Part shown: piece by piece, positions 5,862 through 13,207 of the stretch | Numbering within the stretch: the stretch's first letter is position 1 | Layout of the letters: each line of letters starts with the position of its first letter | Origin: an uncultured bacterium | GTDB lineage: Bacteria; Planctomycetota; Phycisphaerae; Phycisphaerales; SM1A02 | Length of the DNA: 13,207 nucleotides | Assembly: GCA_903867275.1 (NCBI GenBank) | Contig: CAIPQY010000196.1 | Coordinates: 1-13,207 of the forward strand | Direction of reading: 5' to 3' | The notes under the pieces: model-generated | What the model was told of the DNA's origin: nothing | Seen by the model: the letters and a program-made list of their open reading frames with translations, nothing else | The model's database searches: none | Made by a program: the position numbers and the translations under genes

Positions 5862-6512
5862 TCAGGCCAGCGTCGCGAAATCGGCGGGGTACGGTGCGTC
5901 ATGGCGCCCGGCGGCTGCGTCGCAGGATCGCACGGCCGCGATGAACGCCTGCACCAGCCCCAGGTCCTTGGTGCCTCGCGCATGCTCCACGCCGCTCGAA
6001 ACATCCACCGCCCAAGGGTGGGCGGCGTTGATGGCGGTGGCCACGTTCGCGGGGTTCAACCCACCCGCCAAGATGCAGGGCAGATGGCGCGGGGTGTTCT
6101 GGGCCTTCGTCCAGTCCCATGCGGCGCCCGATCCGGCCTGCGGGGCGTCGAGCAGCAGGGCGGTGGCGGAGGATGGCCAGGCCTCCGGTGCCGACAGGGC
6201 GGCGGCGTTGAACGCCACGATGCACGGGCGCCCGGGATCGCCGATTGGGTCGTGGATCTGCACCGGACCGGGCCACGATCGCAGCAGATCCATGCAATCT
6301 TGATCGCTGCCTCGGAGCACCAGGACCGCCTGCTTGCCGCACGCATCGGCGATGGCGACCGCCTCGGAGGGATGCACGCGGCGGGGGGAGCCGGCGGCCA
6401 CCACCACGCCCACGGCGTCGGCGCCAAGATCAAGGATGGCGCGCGCTTCCGAGGCGTTCCGGGCGCCACAGATCTTGATAAGCGTGCGCGCAGATTTCTC
6501 AGAAGCGGTCAT
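5862..6512 (-). CDS. trpF: Phosphoribosylanthranilate isomerase
   Basis: A 216-residue TIM-barrel enzyme of tryptophan synthesis, converting phosphoribosylanthranilate to CdRP by an Amadori rearrangement. Visible family marks are IKICG with the catalytic base C15, DLGADAVGVVVAAGSPR at 28-44, a LLLD strand with the likely general acid D122, the phosphate-binding ILAGGLNPANV at 147-157, and AVDVSSGVE at 168-176. Two usual motifs are altered: the QLHG strand end reads QIHD, and the GGTGxxFDW loop reads GSGAAWDW. It is therefore a somewhat divergent TrpF but keeps the catalytic pair. No other trp gene is adjacent. It is divergent from the citrate synthase gene with 36 bases between starts, and converges on the RdgC-like gene. 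The Shine-Dalgarno site is weak (AGGGCG just upstream). Confidence 0.9.
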   Translation of the reverse strand: MTASEKSARTLIKICGARNASEARAILDLGADAVGVVVAAGSPRRVHPSEAVAIADACGKQAVLVLRGSDQDCMDLLRSWPGPVQIHDPIGDPGRPCIVAFNAAALSAPEAWPSSATALLLDAPQAGSGAAWDWTKAQNTPRHLPCILAGGLNPANVATAINAAHPWAVDVSSGVEHARGTKDLGLVQAFIAAVRSCDAAAGRHDAPYPADFATLA

Positions 6513-6548
6513 TCGCCCTAGACTATCTGCCCTACAGGAGCAACACCG

Positions 6549-7700
6549 ATGACCCTCGCAGCAGCACCAGCACCGACGTTCGACAAGGGCCTTGCCAACA
6601 CCATCGCCGCCGAGACGCAGATGAGCTTCATCGATGGCGGCAAGGGTGTGCTGGAGTATGTCGGCATCGACATCGACTCGCTGGCGCGCAACAGCACCTT
6701 CGAGGAGACCGTGTACCTGCTGTGGAACCGTCGTCTGCCCAACCGCACCGAGCTGGCTGCGTTCACGCAGTCGCTGCGCGACGAGTACGAACTGCCCGAA
6801 GGAATCCTGGACCTCGTGCGCACCATGCCGCGCGAAGCCACCCCCATGCACGCGCTTCGCACGCTGGTGAGCGCGCTGTCGCTCTACGACGCCGAGGCCG
6901 ATGCCGAGGGCGAGGAAGCGAACGAGCGCAAGGCCATTCGCATGCTCGCGAAGACGCCCGCCCTGATCGCCGCCTTCGATCGCCATCGCAAGGGCAAGCC
7001 GTTCGTGGCGCCGGACGCGAAGTTGTCGATGGCTGCCAACTTCCTGTGGATGCTGAATGGCGCGAAGCCGACCGATGCGGTGGCGAAGGCGCTGGATGTG
7101 TGCCTGATCCTGCACGCCGACCATGGCCTGAACGCCAGCACCTTCGCGGCGCGCGTGACCATCGCCACGCTGAGCGACCTGTACTCCGCCATGGTCACGG
7201 CCATCGGCACCCTGAAGGGTCCGCTGCACGGCGGCGCCAACGAGGAAGTGATGATCATGCTGCGCGAGATCGGCGCGATCGACCGCGTGGAGAGCTACGT
7301 GATGGATCGTCTGGCCCGCAAGGATCGCATCATGGGATTCGGTCACCGCGTGTACAAGGCGATCGATCCGCGCGCGACCTACCTGAAGACCTTCTCCAAG
7401 CAGGTGGCCACCGACACGGGCAATCTGGGCCTGTACGAGATGAGCCGCCGCATCGAGGAGATCATGGCGCGTGAAGTGGCGGCCAAGGGCATCTACCCCA
7501 ACGTGGACTTCTACTCGGCCACCACGTACCACTCCATCGGCATCGATCTGGACCTGTTCACCTGCATGTTCGCCATGAGCCGCATCGCCGGCTGGGCGGG
7601 TCACTGCATCGAGCAGCTGGATGGCAACCGTCTCATCCGTCCGGCGGCTGCGTACGTGGGCCCGCACGGGCAACCCTACGTGGCCATCGAAGATCGCTGA
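6549..7700 (+). CDS. gltA: Citrate synthase (short bacterial type)
   Basis: A 383-residue enzyme that joins acetyl-CoA and oxaloacetate to make citrate, entering the TCA cycle. The three catalytic residues are in place: H227 in GPLHGGANEE, H266 in GFGHRVYK and D320 in PNVDFYSA. The substrate-binding LHADHGLNAST at 188-198 and the N-terminal FIDGGKGVLEYVGIDIDSLA are also typical. The length fits the dimeric Gram-positive/archaeal-like type of about 375 residues rather than the 430-residue NADH-regulated type. AGGAG (6536-6540) is eight bases before the ATG. 2-Methylcitrate synthase belongs to the same family and cannot be fully excluded by sequence, but no prp genes are nearby. The gene converges on the metallo-hydrolase gene with eight bases between. 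Confidence 0.95.
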   Translation: MTLAAAPAPTFDKGLANTIAAETQMSFIDGGKGVLEYVGIDIDSLARNSTFEETVYLLWNRRLPNRTELAAFTQSLRDEYELPEGILDLVRTMPREATPMHALRTLVSALSLYDAEADAEGEEANERKAIRMLAKTPALIAAFDRHRKGKPFVAPDAKLSMAANFLWMLNGAKPTDAVAKALDVCLILHADHGLNASTFAARVTIATLSDLYSAMVTAIGTLKGPLHGGANEEVMIMLREIGAIDRVESYVMDRLARKDRIMGFGHRVYKAIDPRATYLKTFSKQVATDTGNLGLYEMSRRIEEIMAREVAAKGIYPNVDFYSATTYHSIGIDLDLFTCMFAMSRIAGWAGHCIEQLDGNRLIRPAAAYVGPHGQPYVAIEDR

Positions 7701-7708
7701 GCCGACCG

Positions 7709-8440
7709 TCAGAACGTGAGGATGTCGCCCTGCTTCAGGCAGGCGATGTCGGTGCAGGCTGGATCGAATGAATCCGGCATGTGCATCAGCCGCATGCGTG
7801 ATCGCACGTGCGCCGGCAGCGCGTTGAGCGGCTCGATCGGTGTGTGTGTGGGGGGCGGGCTGGTTTCGTGAATGATCGTCTTCGCGTCGTGCTCCAGCCA
7901 CGCGATCAGTTGCGGATCGAACGGGGTGTCGGAGCTCCAGGCGAGCGTGCCGGATTTGGCGCGAAACCGGAGCGCAACGGTCGGCACGGAATGTCCGGTG
8001 GGTCTGCACGAAACATGCAGCCCCGCGATCGTGGCCTCTTGCGCCGGATCCAGCGTGTGCACGTCGAAGTAGTCGCGCAGGGTCGCCTTGCCTCCCTGAT
8101 CCATGGCCGGCGCCAGGCGTTCCCACAGGCGATCGGCGACGGGTGTCCAGCAGTGCAGTCTGGGAAGCGGCGTGCCGTCCTGTCGATGCGCGAGCCACCG
8201 CGTGAATCCGATGCTCTCGAGGCCGTTGCAATGGTCGCCGTGCAGATGCGTGATGATGATGTCGTGAATGGTGTGCGCATCCACGTTCCACCCGCTCGAG
8301 GCCCGCGCATCCCGAAGGGCATGATTGATCGAGTCGGGGCAGTCGATCAGCACGTGGCCGCGCGCAGCCTCCACCACGGCACTGCTTCCGTATCGCTCGG
8401 TGCTGAAGGCGTCTCCGGTACCGATGATGAGCATCCGCAT
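7709..8440 (-). CDS. Metallo-beta-lactamase-fold hydrolase, RNase Z/phosphodiesterase-like
   Basis: A 243-residue MBL-fold protein. The zinc motif is THLHGDH (H65, H67, D69, H70), with further likely ligands H150 (PTGHSVPT), D171 (WSSDTPFD) and H220. The N-terminus MLIIGTGDAF and the WSSDT strand are typical of the RNase Z / cyclic phosphodiesterase branch of the fold. It lacks a clear exosite arm for tRNA, and it is shorter than RNase Z (about 305), so a small-molecule phosphodiesterase or other hydrolase is more likely than tRNA 3' processing. The start at 8440 is preferred to 8464 because AGGA (8453-8450) lies nine bases upstream and the protein then begins directly at the first strand. 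It is divergent from the barrel gene with 59 bases between. Substrate unknown. Confidence 0.85.
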   Translation of the reverse strand: MRMLIIGTGDAFSTERYGSSAVVEAARGHVLIDCPDSINHALRDARASSGWNVDAHTIHDIIITHLHGDHCNGLESIGFTRWLAHRQDGTPLPRLHCWTPVADRLWERLAPAMDQGGKATLRDYFDVHTLDPAQEATIAGLHVSCRPTGHSVPTVALRFRAKSGTLAWSSDTPFDPQLIAWLEHDAKTIIHETSPPPTHTPIEPLNALPAHVRSRMRLMHMPDSFDPACTDIACLKQGDILTF

Positions 8441-8499
8441 CGCGGGGAATCCTACCAATGACATTGCGCATCACCGCATCGGGCGGATACTTTCGGTCG

Positions 8500-9990
8500 A
8501 TGCGCTCCCGTCGGCTGGCGATGATCTCACTTGCCGTGTGGCTTGACGCCGCGGCGGTCGCGCAGAACGCGGCGGTGCTTGCTGAAAATCTGCAGCGCCA
8601 GCTGAATGTCGAGGACACGCAGTATCGTTCGGCGTTCTTCGAGAACACGCCGATCGCCGAGCGTGCGCTGGTCGATGTGGGTGGCACCGCGCGATTCGGG
8701 TTCAGCATCATCGACAACGCCAAGAGCCAGGAGCAGCTCGATTACACCTACGACGTGCGGCTGTTCTGCCGCGCCGAACTGGATGGCGGCATCCGTTTCT
8801 TCGGGCGCCTGCGCTTTCTCTACGACAACTGGGAGTACACCGGCACGCTTGGGCTGGGCCCCGATCCGCGCGAGGATGGCTGGCAGTGGCCGATCGGCGA
8901 GATCTACTGGGGCGAATTCGATCTCGCCGGCTACACGGAATCGCGCTCCGGGCGGCGCTGGGCTGACTTCAACCTGATCCTGCGCGGCGGACGCAACTAC
9001 CTCATCTGGGCGCAGGGCCTGGTGCTCAGCAACTACGTGTACGCCTTCCAGGCGGATCTGAAGCTGGGCGATCTGCTGGTGACGGGACTGGTGGCGCAGT
9101 CGGCGGGCTATGACACGGTCGATTGGGACACCTCGCGCCCCGGCTTCGACACGGACACCAGCCGCCTGTTCTCGGGAGCGAAGCTGGAGTGGCAGGGCAT
9201 CGCCGGCCATCGACCGTACGTGTACTACCTGTGGCAGAACGACCTCAACGGGGGCCAGCAGGATTCGCTCCCGCAGGTGTTGCCCACGATTCCCACCACA
9301 TTCCGTTACAACAGCGGCTACGTCGGTGCGGGCTCCTCCGGCAGCATCGGTCCCTCCATGGTGTACCGATCCGAACTCGCATGGGAATATGGCACCACCC
9401 TGAGCAATCCTGCCGACTACACGATTCCGCCTCCGTTCGCGGTGCCGCAGGTGAACGATTCCATCAGTGCAGGCGCGGCCGTGGTGGGACTGACATGGCT
9501 GGCGCGCGACGAAGGCGACACGCGTCTGGACCTTCAGGCACTGGTCGGTTCGGGTTCGAAGTACCGTGCAGACAGCGGAACCACCTTCGGCGGCATTGCG
9601 CCGGGCAAGACGGACACCAGCTTCAATTCGTTGGGGTACATCAACACCGGACTGGCACTCGCTCCGGAGCCGGCGAACCTGTTCTGCCCATCGCTCGGTG
9701 GCAGTTCAAACCTGCTGCCCACGGTGGAGGGACTCAGTGAACTGCGTCTGGGTGTCTCCGGCTATCTGTTCATGAAGGTGGACAACGAGGCACCGCTGAG
9801 CGTGTACACCGTTCCGGGCGGCAGCAATCTGGTGGGCGGTGAGGTGGACTGCACGCTCGACTGGCGATTCTCCAGCGACCTGAACTTCAACATTCGCTAC
9901 GGCATCTTCCTGCCGAACTCCGGTGTGTTCCCGGCGGATCAGGGGGGTGCGCGCGACTTCTTCTACTCCGGGGTGACCTATGCGTTCTGA
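8500..9990 (+). CDS. Outer-membrane beta-barrel protein, alginate-export-like
   Basis: A 496-residue exported protein. The signal peptide has a basic start (MRSRR), a hydrophobic core and a likely cut after AVA near residue 21, though D16 in the core is unusual. The rest is full of alternating aromatic/polar strands separated by Gly/Asn/Asp loops, and the chain ends in FFYSGVTYAF with a terminal Phe, the usual sorting signal of an outer-membrane barrel. The segment LRGGRNYLIWAQGLVLSNYV resembles the GRQ...G..LVL strand pair of the alginate-export family, which is why I choose that label; another porin-like family is possible. The start at 8500 is preferred over an in-frame ATG at 8458, which would bury the signal peptide. 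The lipoprotein gene overlaps its end by 11 bases, suggesting joint synthesis. No alginate synthesis gene is present, so cargo is unknown. Confidence 0.72.
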   Translation: MRSRRLAMISLAVWLDAAAVAQNAAVLAENLQRQLNVEDTQYRSAFFENTPIAERALVDVGGTARFGFSIIDNAKSQEQLDYTYDVRLFCRAELDGGIRFFGRLRFLYDNWEYTGTLGLGPDPREDGWQWPIGEIYWGEFDLAGYTESRSGRRWADFNLILRGGRNYLIWAQGLVLSNYVYAFQADLKLGDLLVTGLVAQSAGYDTVDWDTSRPGFDTDTSRLFSGAKLEWQGIAGHRPYVYYLWQNDLNGGQQDSLPQVLPTIPTTFRYNSGYVGAGSSGSIGPSMVYRSELAWEYGTTLSNPADYTIPPPFAVPQVNDSISAGAAVVGLTWLARDEGDTRLDLQALVGSGSKYRADSGTTFGGIAPGKTDTSFNSLGYINTGLALAPEPANLFCPSLGGSSNLLPTVEGLSELRLGVSGYLFMKVDNEAPLSVYTVPGGSNLVGGEVDCTLDWRFSSDLNFNIRYGIFLPNSGVFPADQGGARDFFYSGVTYAF

Positions 9991-10774
9991 TGCACGATGC
10001 GTCGCGACGCTGCTGATGGCGCTGCTTTCGATGGTCGCATCGGGTTGTCAGCCCTATCTCATGCCGTCGTCGGCGGTCGATGCCTATCCGAAGGCGGATC
10101 AGGAGCTCGACTTCCTGGCCGAGGTCGAGAAGATGAACGCCATCACCAACAACGATGCGGTGCATGCGTTCCTGCTGCTGCAGGACGGTGCCGATGCACA
10201 GCCCGACTATGCGTCGCGCCGTGCGGAGGCGATCCGGCGGGGATGGATGGATCGCGGTGCAAGCACGAATGCCAACGAGGCTGCGCGGGTCGGGTGGATG
10301 GCGACCGCGGGCTGCATGGTGATGCAGATCAAGGGCGGCGTCTCGATGCACCTGTTCGGGCCGGTGCCACGCTACGCGGTTCGCGAGCTGATCTTCATGG
10401 AGATCCTGCCGCTGCGCACGGAGAACCAGGTGTTGTCCGGAAGCGAATTCGTCGACTACCTGAATCGGCTCGATCGCATCAGCGGTCGTGGGCGGCGAGC
10501 CAGTGCCGCGAGCCCGTTGGGGACACCAGCCGGCGAGAGCGCTGCCTCGCCGGGGAACGAGGCGGCGATCCAGGAGGGGCCGCTGCCTGAACAGGGGCCG
10601 CTCGAGGCTCCGGCTGTCCCGCCAGACTCGAGCGCTGCGCCCGGGCCAGTTTCGCCGCAGTCATCGCAGCCCGTGCCGCCAGCCGCCGAACGGGCGTCCA
10701 AGGAGCCCGTGACACCTTCGCCCGCCCATCCAGTGCCGAAGGAACCGCCTGCATTCGGTGGGGCGCCGCGCTGA
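9980..10774 (+). CDS. Lipoprotein of unknown family, translationally coupled to the barrel gene
   Basis: A 264-residue protein with a lipoprotein signal peptide: basic start (MRSDAR), hydrophobic core and MVASGC with C23 as the likely lipidated cysteine. The residue after it is Q, not D, so outer-membrane anchoring is expected by the usual rule. Residues 35-165 form a probable small helical/strand domain (PKADQELDFLAEVEKM, then NEAARVGWMATAGCMVMQIKGG, LFGPVPRYAVRELIFMEILPL). From about 170 onward the chain is Pro/Ala/Ser/Glu-rich and probably disordered, a spacer-like tail. The family is not recognised. The ATG at 9980 lies inside the end of the barrel gene (11-base overlap), with GGGGTG five bases before it, so translation is likely coupled. 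It may be an accessory subunit of the barrel; this is inferred from position only. Confidence 0.75.
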   Translation: MRSDARCVATLLMALLSMVASGCQPYLMPSSAVDAYPKADQELDFLAEVEKMNAITNNDAVHAFLLLQDGADAQPDYASRRAEAIRRGWMDRGASTNANEAARVGWMATAGCMVMQIKGGVSMHLFGPVPRYAVRELIFMEILPLRTENQVLSGSEFVDYLNRLDRISGRGRRASAASPLGTPAGESAASPGNEAAIQEGPLPEQGPLEAPAVPPDSSAAPGPVSPQSSQPVPPAAERASKEPVTPSPAHPVPKEPPAFGGAPR

Positions 10775-10892
10775 CGGGACAGGTTCGCGACCCGGTTTGG
10801 TCTGATATTCGAAGATTTTTCTTGTGTTGCACCGAGTGGAACCAATTCTGACGCTTGTTTGCGGTACCAATGGTGCCGTGGAGAGGGTCCGC
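10775..10892 (+). promoter_or_regulatory. 118-bp leader of the FecR-domain gene with hairpin and direct repeat
   Basis: This gap is more AT-rich than its surroundings, with a run of T at 10816-10820. GGAACCAAT (10838-10846) and GGTACCAAT (10863-10871) form a 9-base direct repeat with one mismatch, offset by 25 bases. The second copy is part of a hairpin at 10861-10879 (8 pairs including two G-U, loop AAU) that ends one base before the GAGAGGG Shine-Dalgarno site (10881-10887). A promoter must lie here or upstream, but no clean -35/-10 pair was found. Confidence 0.4.
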
Positions 10893-13207
10893 ATGCAGCT
10901 CCAGATGAAGATCATCGCCGCGCTCGCATTCCTGCTTGGGTCGCTGTGCATTTCGCCCGTGGTGCTGGCACAGGATGCGGCCCCTGCCGAAACCAAGTCG
11001 ACCGATGCGCCGCTGCAGGCGATCTTCATGGAGGTGCAGGGCAAGGTCCGGTGGCGTGCAGGTGAGCAGTCGCCCTGGAAGGAAGCGGCGGTGAACGACC
11101 TCGTTGATGCCGGAGCCGAGATCCGCACGGGGCTGAAGAGTCGCGCGGCCCTGCGGGTTGGCAAGAATGCCACGGTGCTGGTCGATGCCGGCACGTCCTT
11201 CCAGTTGCCGCAGATCGTGCAGGACGGTGAAACGCTGCGCACGCTCGCCTCGGTGAAGACCGGCCGCGTCGACTTCAAGGTGGACAAGGTGGGCTTCTCG
11301 AACGACTTCAAGGTGATCACGCCGCAGACGACGCTGTCGGTGCGCGGCACGGGATTCGGCGTCAACAGCGGTCCGCTGAACGGCGTCGAGGTGACCGGTG
11401 CGCGAACCAACACGATCAACGCCATCGAGATCCGTTACGTCGCGTCCAATCTCGCCTACTTCATGTCCGGCGAGTCGAAGACCAGTTCCGGGCAGAAGGA
11501 TCCGGTGCAGAACGCCTGGATCAGCACGGTGGGCCCGCCGCCCGTGGTTGGAACGCTCGTCGGCAACGATCAGCTTGTGCAGGCTGCGTCGCAGGGACAA
11601 TCCGGCAACAGTCCCACCAACCCGCAGGCGGTGCAGCAGCAGGCCGCTGCCGAAACCAACGCTGAAAGCCTGATCGAATCGCCCATCCCGCCGCTTCTCA
11701 CCTCGCAGGATGCCGCTGCGGAAGATGTTCGCGTGGCGGCGACCGCGCTGCAAGGCGACGGAGATGCACTGGTCAGTGCCGCAAGCGGCGTCCTGGCGGC
11801 GGCGAACGAGCGCAACACGCGGATTGGCGACGTGACGCGCAACCGTGACGCATTGGTCAGCGCCTGGTCGGGTGGACGGTCGTCCGCTTCGTCCCAGCTG
11901 CAGGCGTTCACCACCGGTGCCGACACGGATGTGCGTCAGATGCAGTCGCTTCGATCCGACCTCGGGGTGGCTCTGGGCTCGGAGCGCGACACGCATGCGG
12001 ATGTCAACGCGCTGCTTGATCAGATGGGTGCGCTTGATGACCGATGGAACGATGGCGCGAAAGGATTGTCGCGACAGGCCGAAAGCGTGGTTTCAGCCAT
12101 CAAGGGCCTGCATGACGCGGTGCAGGACGCGTACGGTCTGGCCGTGCCCGCGGACAGCGCCTACGGCACGGTTCGAGACGCGGCAAATCTCGCGGAATCC
12201 CGATCGGATGCGGCGTCCGCAGCGCTGGCGTCGCTTCGGGGCGAGGTGCGCGACTTCAAGGCCGAGGTGGAGCGATTGGCCGCGACCGGAAAGTACGGCG
12301 ATGCGGCCGTCTATCAGCTGCGGCAGTCCGTGGCCACGCTCGAGCGTGCGGAGTCGCGCGTGCAAGACGCATTGACCGCCGTCGCGTCGGGCAAGCGCAG
12401 CCTCGCCGATGCGCGCGCGGTTGGCGATCGATCCTCGATGGCGATGGCTGTCTCGGCTCGCGACCAGAGCGTTGCCATCTCGGATGCGGCAGCCGCCTTG
12501 CGTCGCGCCGTCGCGGACAACGCCAGGGAGATCGAGCGCGTCCGGTTTGACGGTTACTTCGCCACTGCATCCAACGCCGTGACCACCTTTCAGGATGTCG
12601 GGGATGCGGCCGTGGCCGCCAGCGAACGCGCCACCATGCTTTCCAGCGACATCCGTGATCGAAATGACACGGGGCCGTCGAACGCACGACTGAACCAGGT
12701 TCGCGGCCTGACGACATCGCTCGAGCAGTACTGGGACTCGGGAAACGGGCAGTCGCGCAGGGATCAGATGGAGGGTTGGCTCGGCGAGAGCGCCGCGGAC
12801 CGTGCGGCGATTCAGGAATCGCTCTCGCTCCTCACGCAGACCATCGACGGCGGGGCGACTTCGGACCCGGTGCAGTTCATCCTCAATTCAGACATGCGGC
12901 CCCTTGACGCGAAGTGGTCGGAGGGCGGAGAGGCGCTCGCCGGCGTTCAGGGGATCGATGCGGGTGTGCAGAGTCGCAACACGCTCGTGCAGGCCGCGGC
13001 GGATGACGCCAAGGGTGCCTATCACGAAGCGGTGACTGCTGCGCTCGCGGCCAGCGAAACCGCGGGCAGCGCCTCGGCGCGCCTGCAGCAGTTGAAGACC
13101 GACGTGAAGCGATACCACGCGGAGCACACCCGTCTGGTGCAGGCCGGTCGTGGCGGCTCGGGCGTTGCGGAACGTCTGCTTCAGGTCGCGGCTGAGCTGG
13201 AGGCCAA
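10893..13207 (+). CDS. Long exported FecR-domain protein with helical repeats, cut by the right edge
   Basis: At least 771 codons are open to the window edge. Residues 1-26 are a signal peptide (MKIIAALAFLLGSLCISPVVLA, cut before QDAAP). Residues of about 45-155 form a FecR domain: a VQGKVRWRAG opening, AEIRTGLKSRAALRVG, and the closing ITPQTTLSVRGTGFGV. FecR domains are usually the periplasmic part of iron-signalling anti-sigma proteins; here the domain follows a signal peptide, so the protein is wholly exported. After a Gln/Pro/Ser linker (about 205-270) comes a long Ala-, Asp- and Arg-rich region, almost certainly helical and probably coiled-coil, containing two divergent tandem repeats. 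No cysteine was seen after the signal peptide. The start at 10893 is chosen because GAGAGGG is five bases upstream; an ATG at 10905 has none. Function is unknown; a structural or surface role near the barrel and lipoprotein is inferred. Confidence 0.85.
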   Translation, partial: MQLQMKIIAALAFLLGSLCISPVVLAQDAAPAETKSTDAPLQAIFMEVQGKVRWRAGEQSPWKEAAVNDLVDAGAEIRTGLKSRAALRVGKNATVLVDAGTSFQLPQIVQDGETLRTLASVKTGRVDFKVDKVGFSNDFKVITPQTTLSVRGTGFGVNSGPLNGVEVTGARTNTINAIEIRYVASNLAYFMSGESKTSSGQKDPVQNAWISTVGPPPVVGTLVGNDQLVQAASQGQSGNSPTNPQAVQQQAAAETNAESLIESPIPPLLTSQDAAAEDVRVAATALQGDGDALVSAASGVLAAANERNTRIGDVTRNRDALVSAWSGGRSSASSQLQAFTTGADTDVRQMQSLRSDLGVALGSERDTHADVNALLDQMGALDDRWNDGAKGLSRQAESVVSAIKGLHDAVQDAYGLAVPADSAYGTVRDAANLAESRSDAASAALASLRGEVRDFKAEVERLAATGKYGDAAVYQLRQSVATLERAESRVQDALTAVASGKRSLADARAVGDRSSMAMAVSARDQSVAISDAAAALRRAVADNAREIERVRFDGYFATASNAVTTFQDVGDAAVAASERATMLSSDIRDRNDTGPSNARLNQVRGLTTSLEQYWDSGNGQSRRDQMEGWLGESAADRAAIQESLSLLTQTIDGGATSDPVQFILNSDMRPLDAKWSEGGEALAGVQGIDAGVQSRNTLVQAAADDAKGAYHEAVTAALAASETAGSASARLQQLKTDVKRYHAEHTRLVQAGRGGSGVAERLLQVAAELEA
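11724..12560 (+). repeat. First copy of a roughly 285-residue internal protein repeat
   Basis: Landmarks in order: TALQGDGDALVSAASG at about residues 284-299, the tryptophan at 325 (SAWSGG), ALDDRWNDGAKGL around 380, and LASLRGEVRDFKAEVERL from 445. Each has a partner 280 to 290 residues later. Boundaries are approximate, set by the first and last matching segment. The match is at protein level; DNA identity is low, so the duplication is old. Confidence 0.65.
12564..13207 (+). repeat. Second copy of the internal protein repeat, incomplete at the edge
   Basis: Matching landmarks are TTFQDVGDAAVAASER at about 564-579, the tryptophan at 614 (EQYWDSG), PLDAKWSEGGEAL around 670, and LQQLKTDVKRYHAEHTRL from 731. 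Offsets to the first copy are 280, 289, 290 and 286 residues, so only small insertions and deletions separate them. The copy runs out at the window edge; more copies may follow. Confidence 0.65.

Noticed and set aside
6513..6548. Divergent promoter pair between trpF and the citrate synthase gene
   Set aside because: The gap is only 36 bases. TAGACT-like bases exist but no matching -35 at proper spacing, so promoters probably lie inside the neighbouring genes.
5862..8723. 953-codon minus-strand open frame spanning trpF, citrate synthase and the hydrolase region
   Set aside because: Only the part from 6512 downward encodes a recognisable protein (TrpF). The rest is antisense to citrate synthase and out of frame with the hydrolase.
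10783..10825. Possible terminator after the lipoprotein gene (GACC...GGTC followed by a T-run)
   Set aside because: The stem is only four pairs and the T-run is about 20 bases away, too weak to call.
10479..11996. 505-codon open frame antisense to the lipoprotein tail and FecR gene
   Set aside because: No signal, domain or ribosome-binding site. The plus-strand frame has a signal peptide, FecR domain and Shine-Dalgarno site.

Overview
The window is GC-rich bacterial chromosome with tightly packed genes, several of them in convergent or overlapping pairs. No rRNA, tRNA, CRISPR array or transposase is visible. The mix of a FliW-CsrA flagellar regulator pair, an ECF sigma factor coupled to a membrane protein with a planctomycete-style pseudopilin ectodomain, a hopanoid radical-SAM enzyme, and an exported FecR-domain giant protein beside an outer-membrane barrel suggests a Gram-negative-envelope planctomycete, probably of the Phycisphaerae. 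This placement is inferred from protein style, not from a marker gene.

Layout. At 1-180 a minus-strand membrane protein is cut by the left edge. A 147-bp divergent leader with two perfect inverted repeats follows, then fliW and csrA (328-1079, plus). One of the leader hairpins presents a CsrA-type ANGGA loop. csrA ends inside a 9-bp hairpin that also faces the convergent ribosomal protein operon rpmI-rplT (1711-1122, minus), which has a good sigma-70-type promoter and lacks its usual partner infC. Next on the minus strand is an ECF sigma factor gene (3425-2730) overlapping by 4 bases a single-pass membrane protein (2733-1807) that is probably its anti-sigma partner. Divergent from these is an hpnH-type adenosyl-hopene transferase (3495-4631), then a gene resembling the RdgC family (4683-5858).

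The middle is core metabolism: trpF (6512-5862, minus) is divergent from a citrate synthase gene (6549-7700). The citrate synthase gene converges on a metallo-beta-lactamase-fold hydrolase gene of the RNase Z/phosphodiesterase type (8440-7709, minus).

The right third is an envelope cluster on the plus strand: a signal-peptide-bearing outer-membrane beta-barrel like the alginate-export family (8500-9990), a lipoprotein whose start overlaps the barrel's end by 11 bases (9980-10774), and, after a 118-bp leader with a hairpin and a direct repeat, a very long exported protein (10893 to beyond the right edge) with an N-terminal FecR domain and two divergent tandem copies of a roughly 285-residue helical repeat. 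The last three genes are the best candidate for an undescribed system: a barrel, a lipoprotein and a long periplasmic or surface helical protein that may work together. That joint role is inferred from position only.
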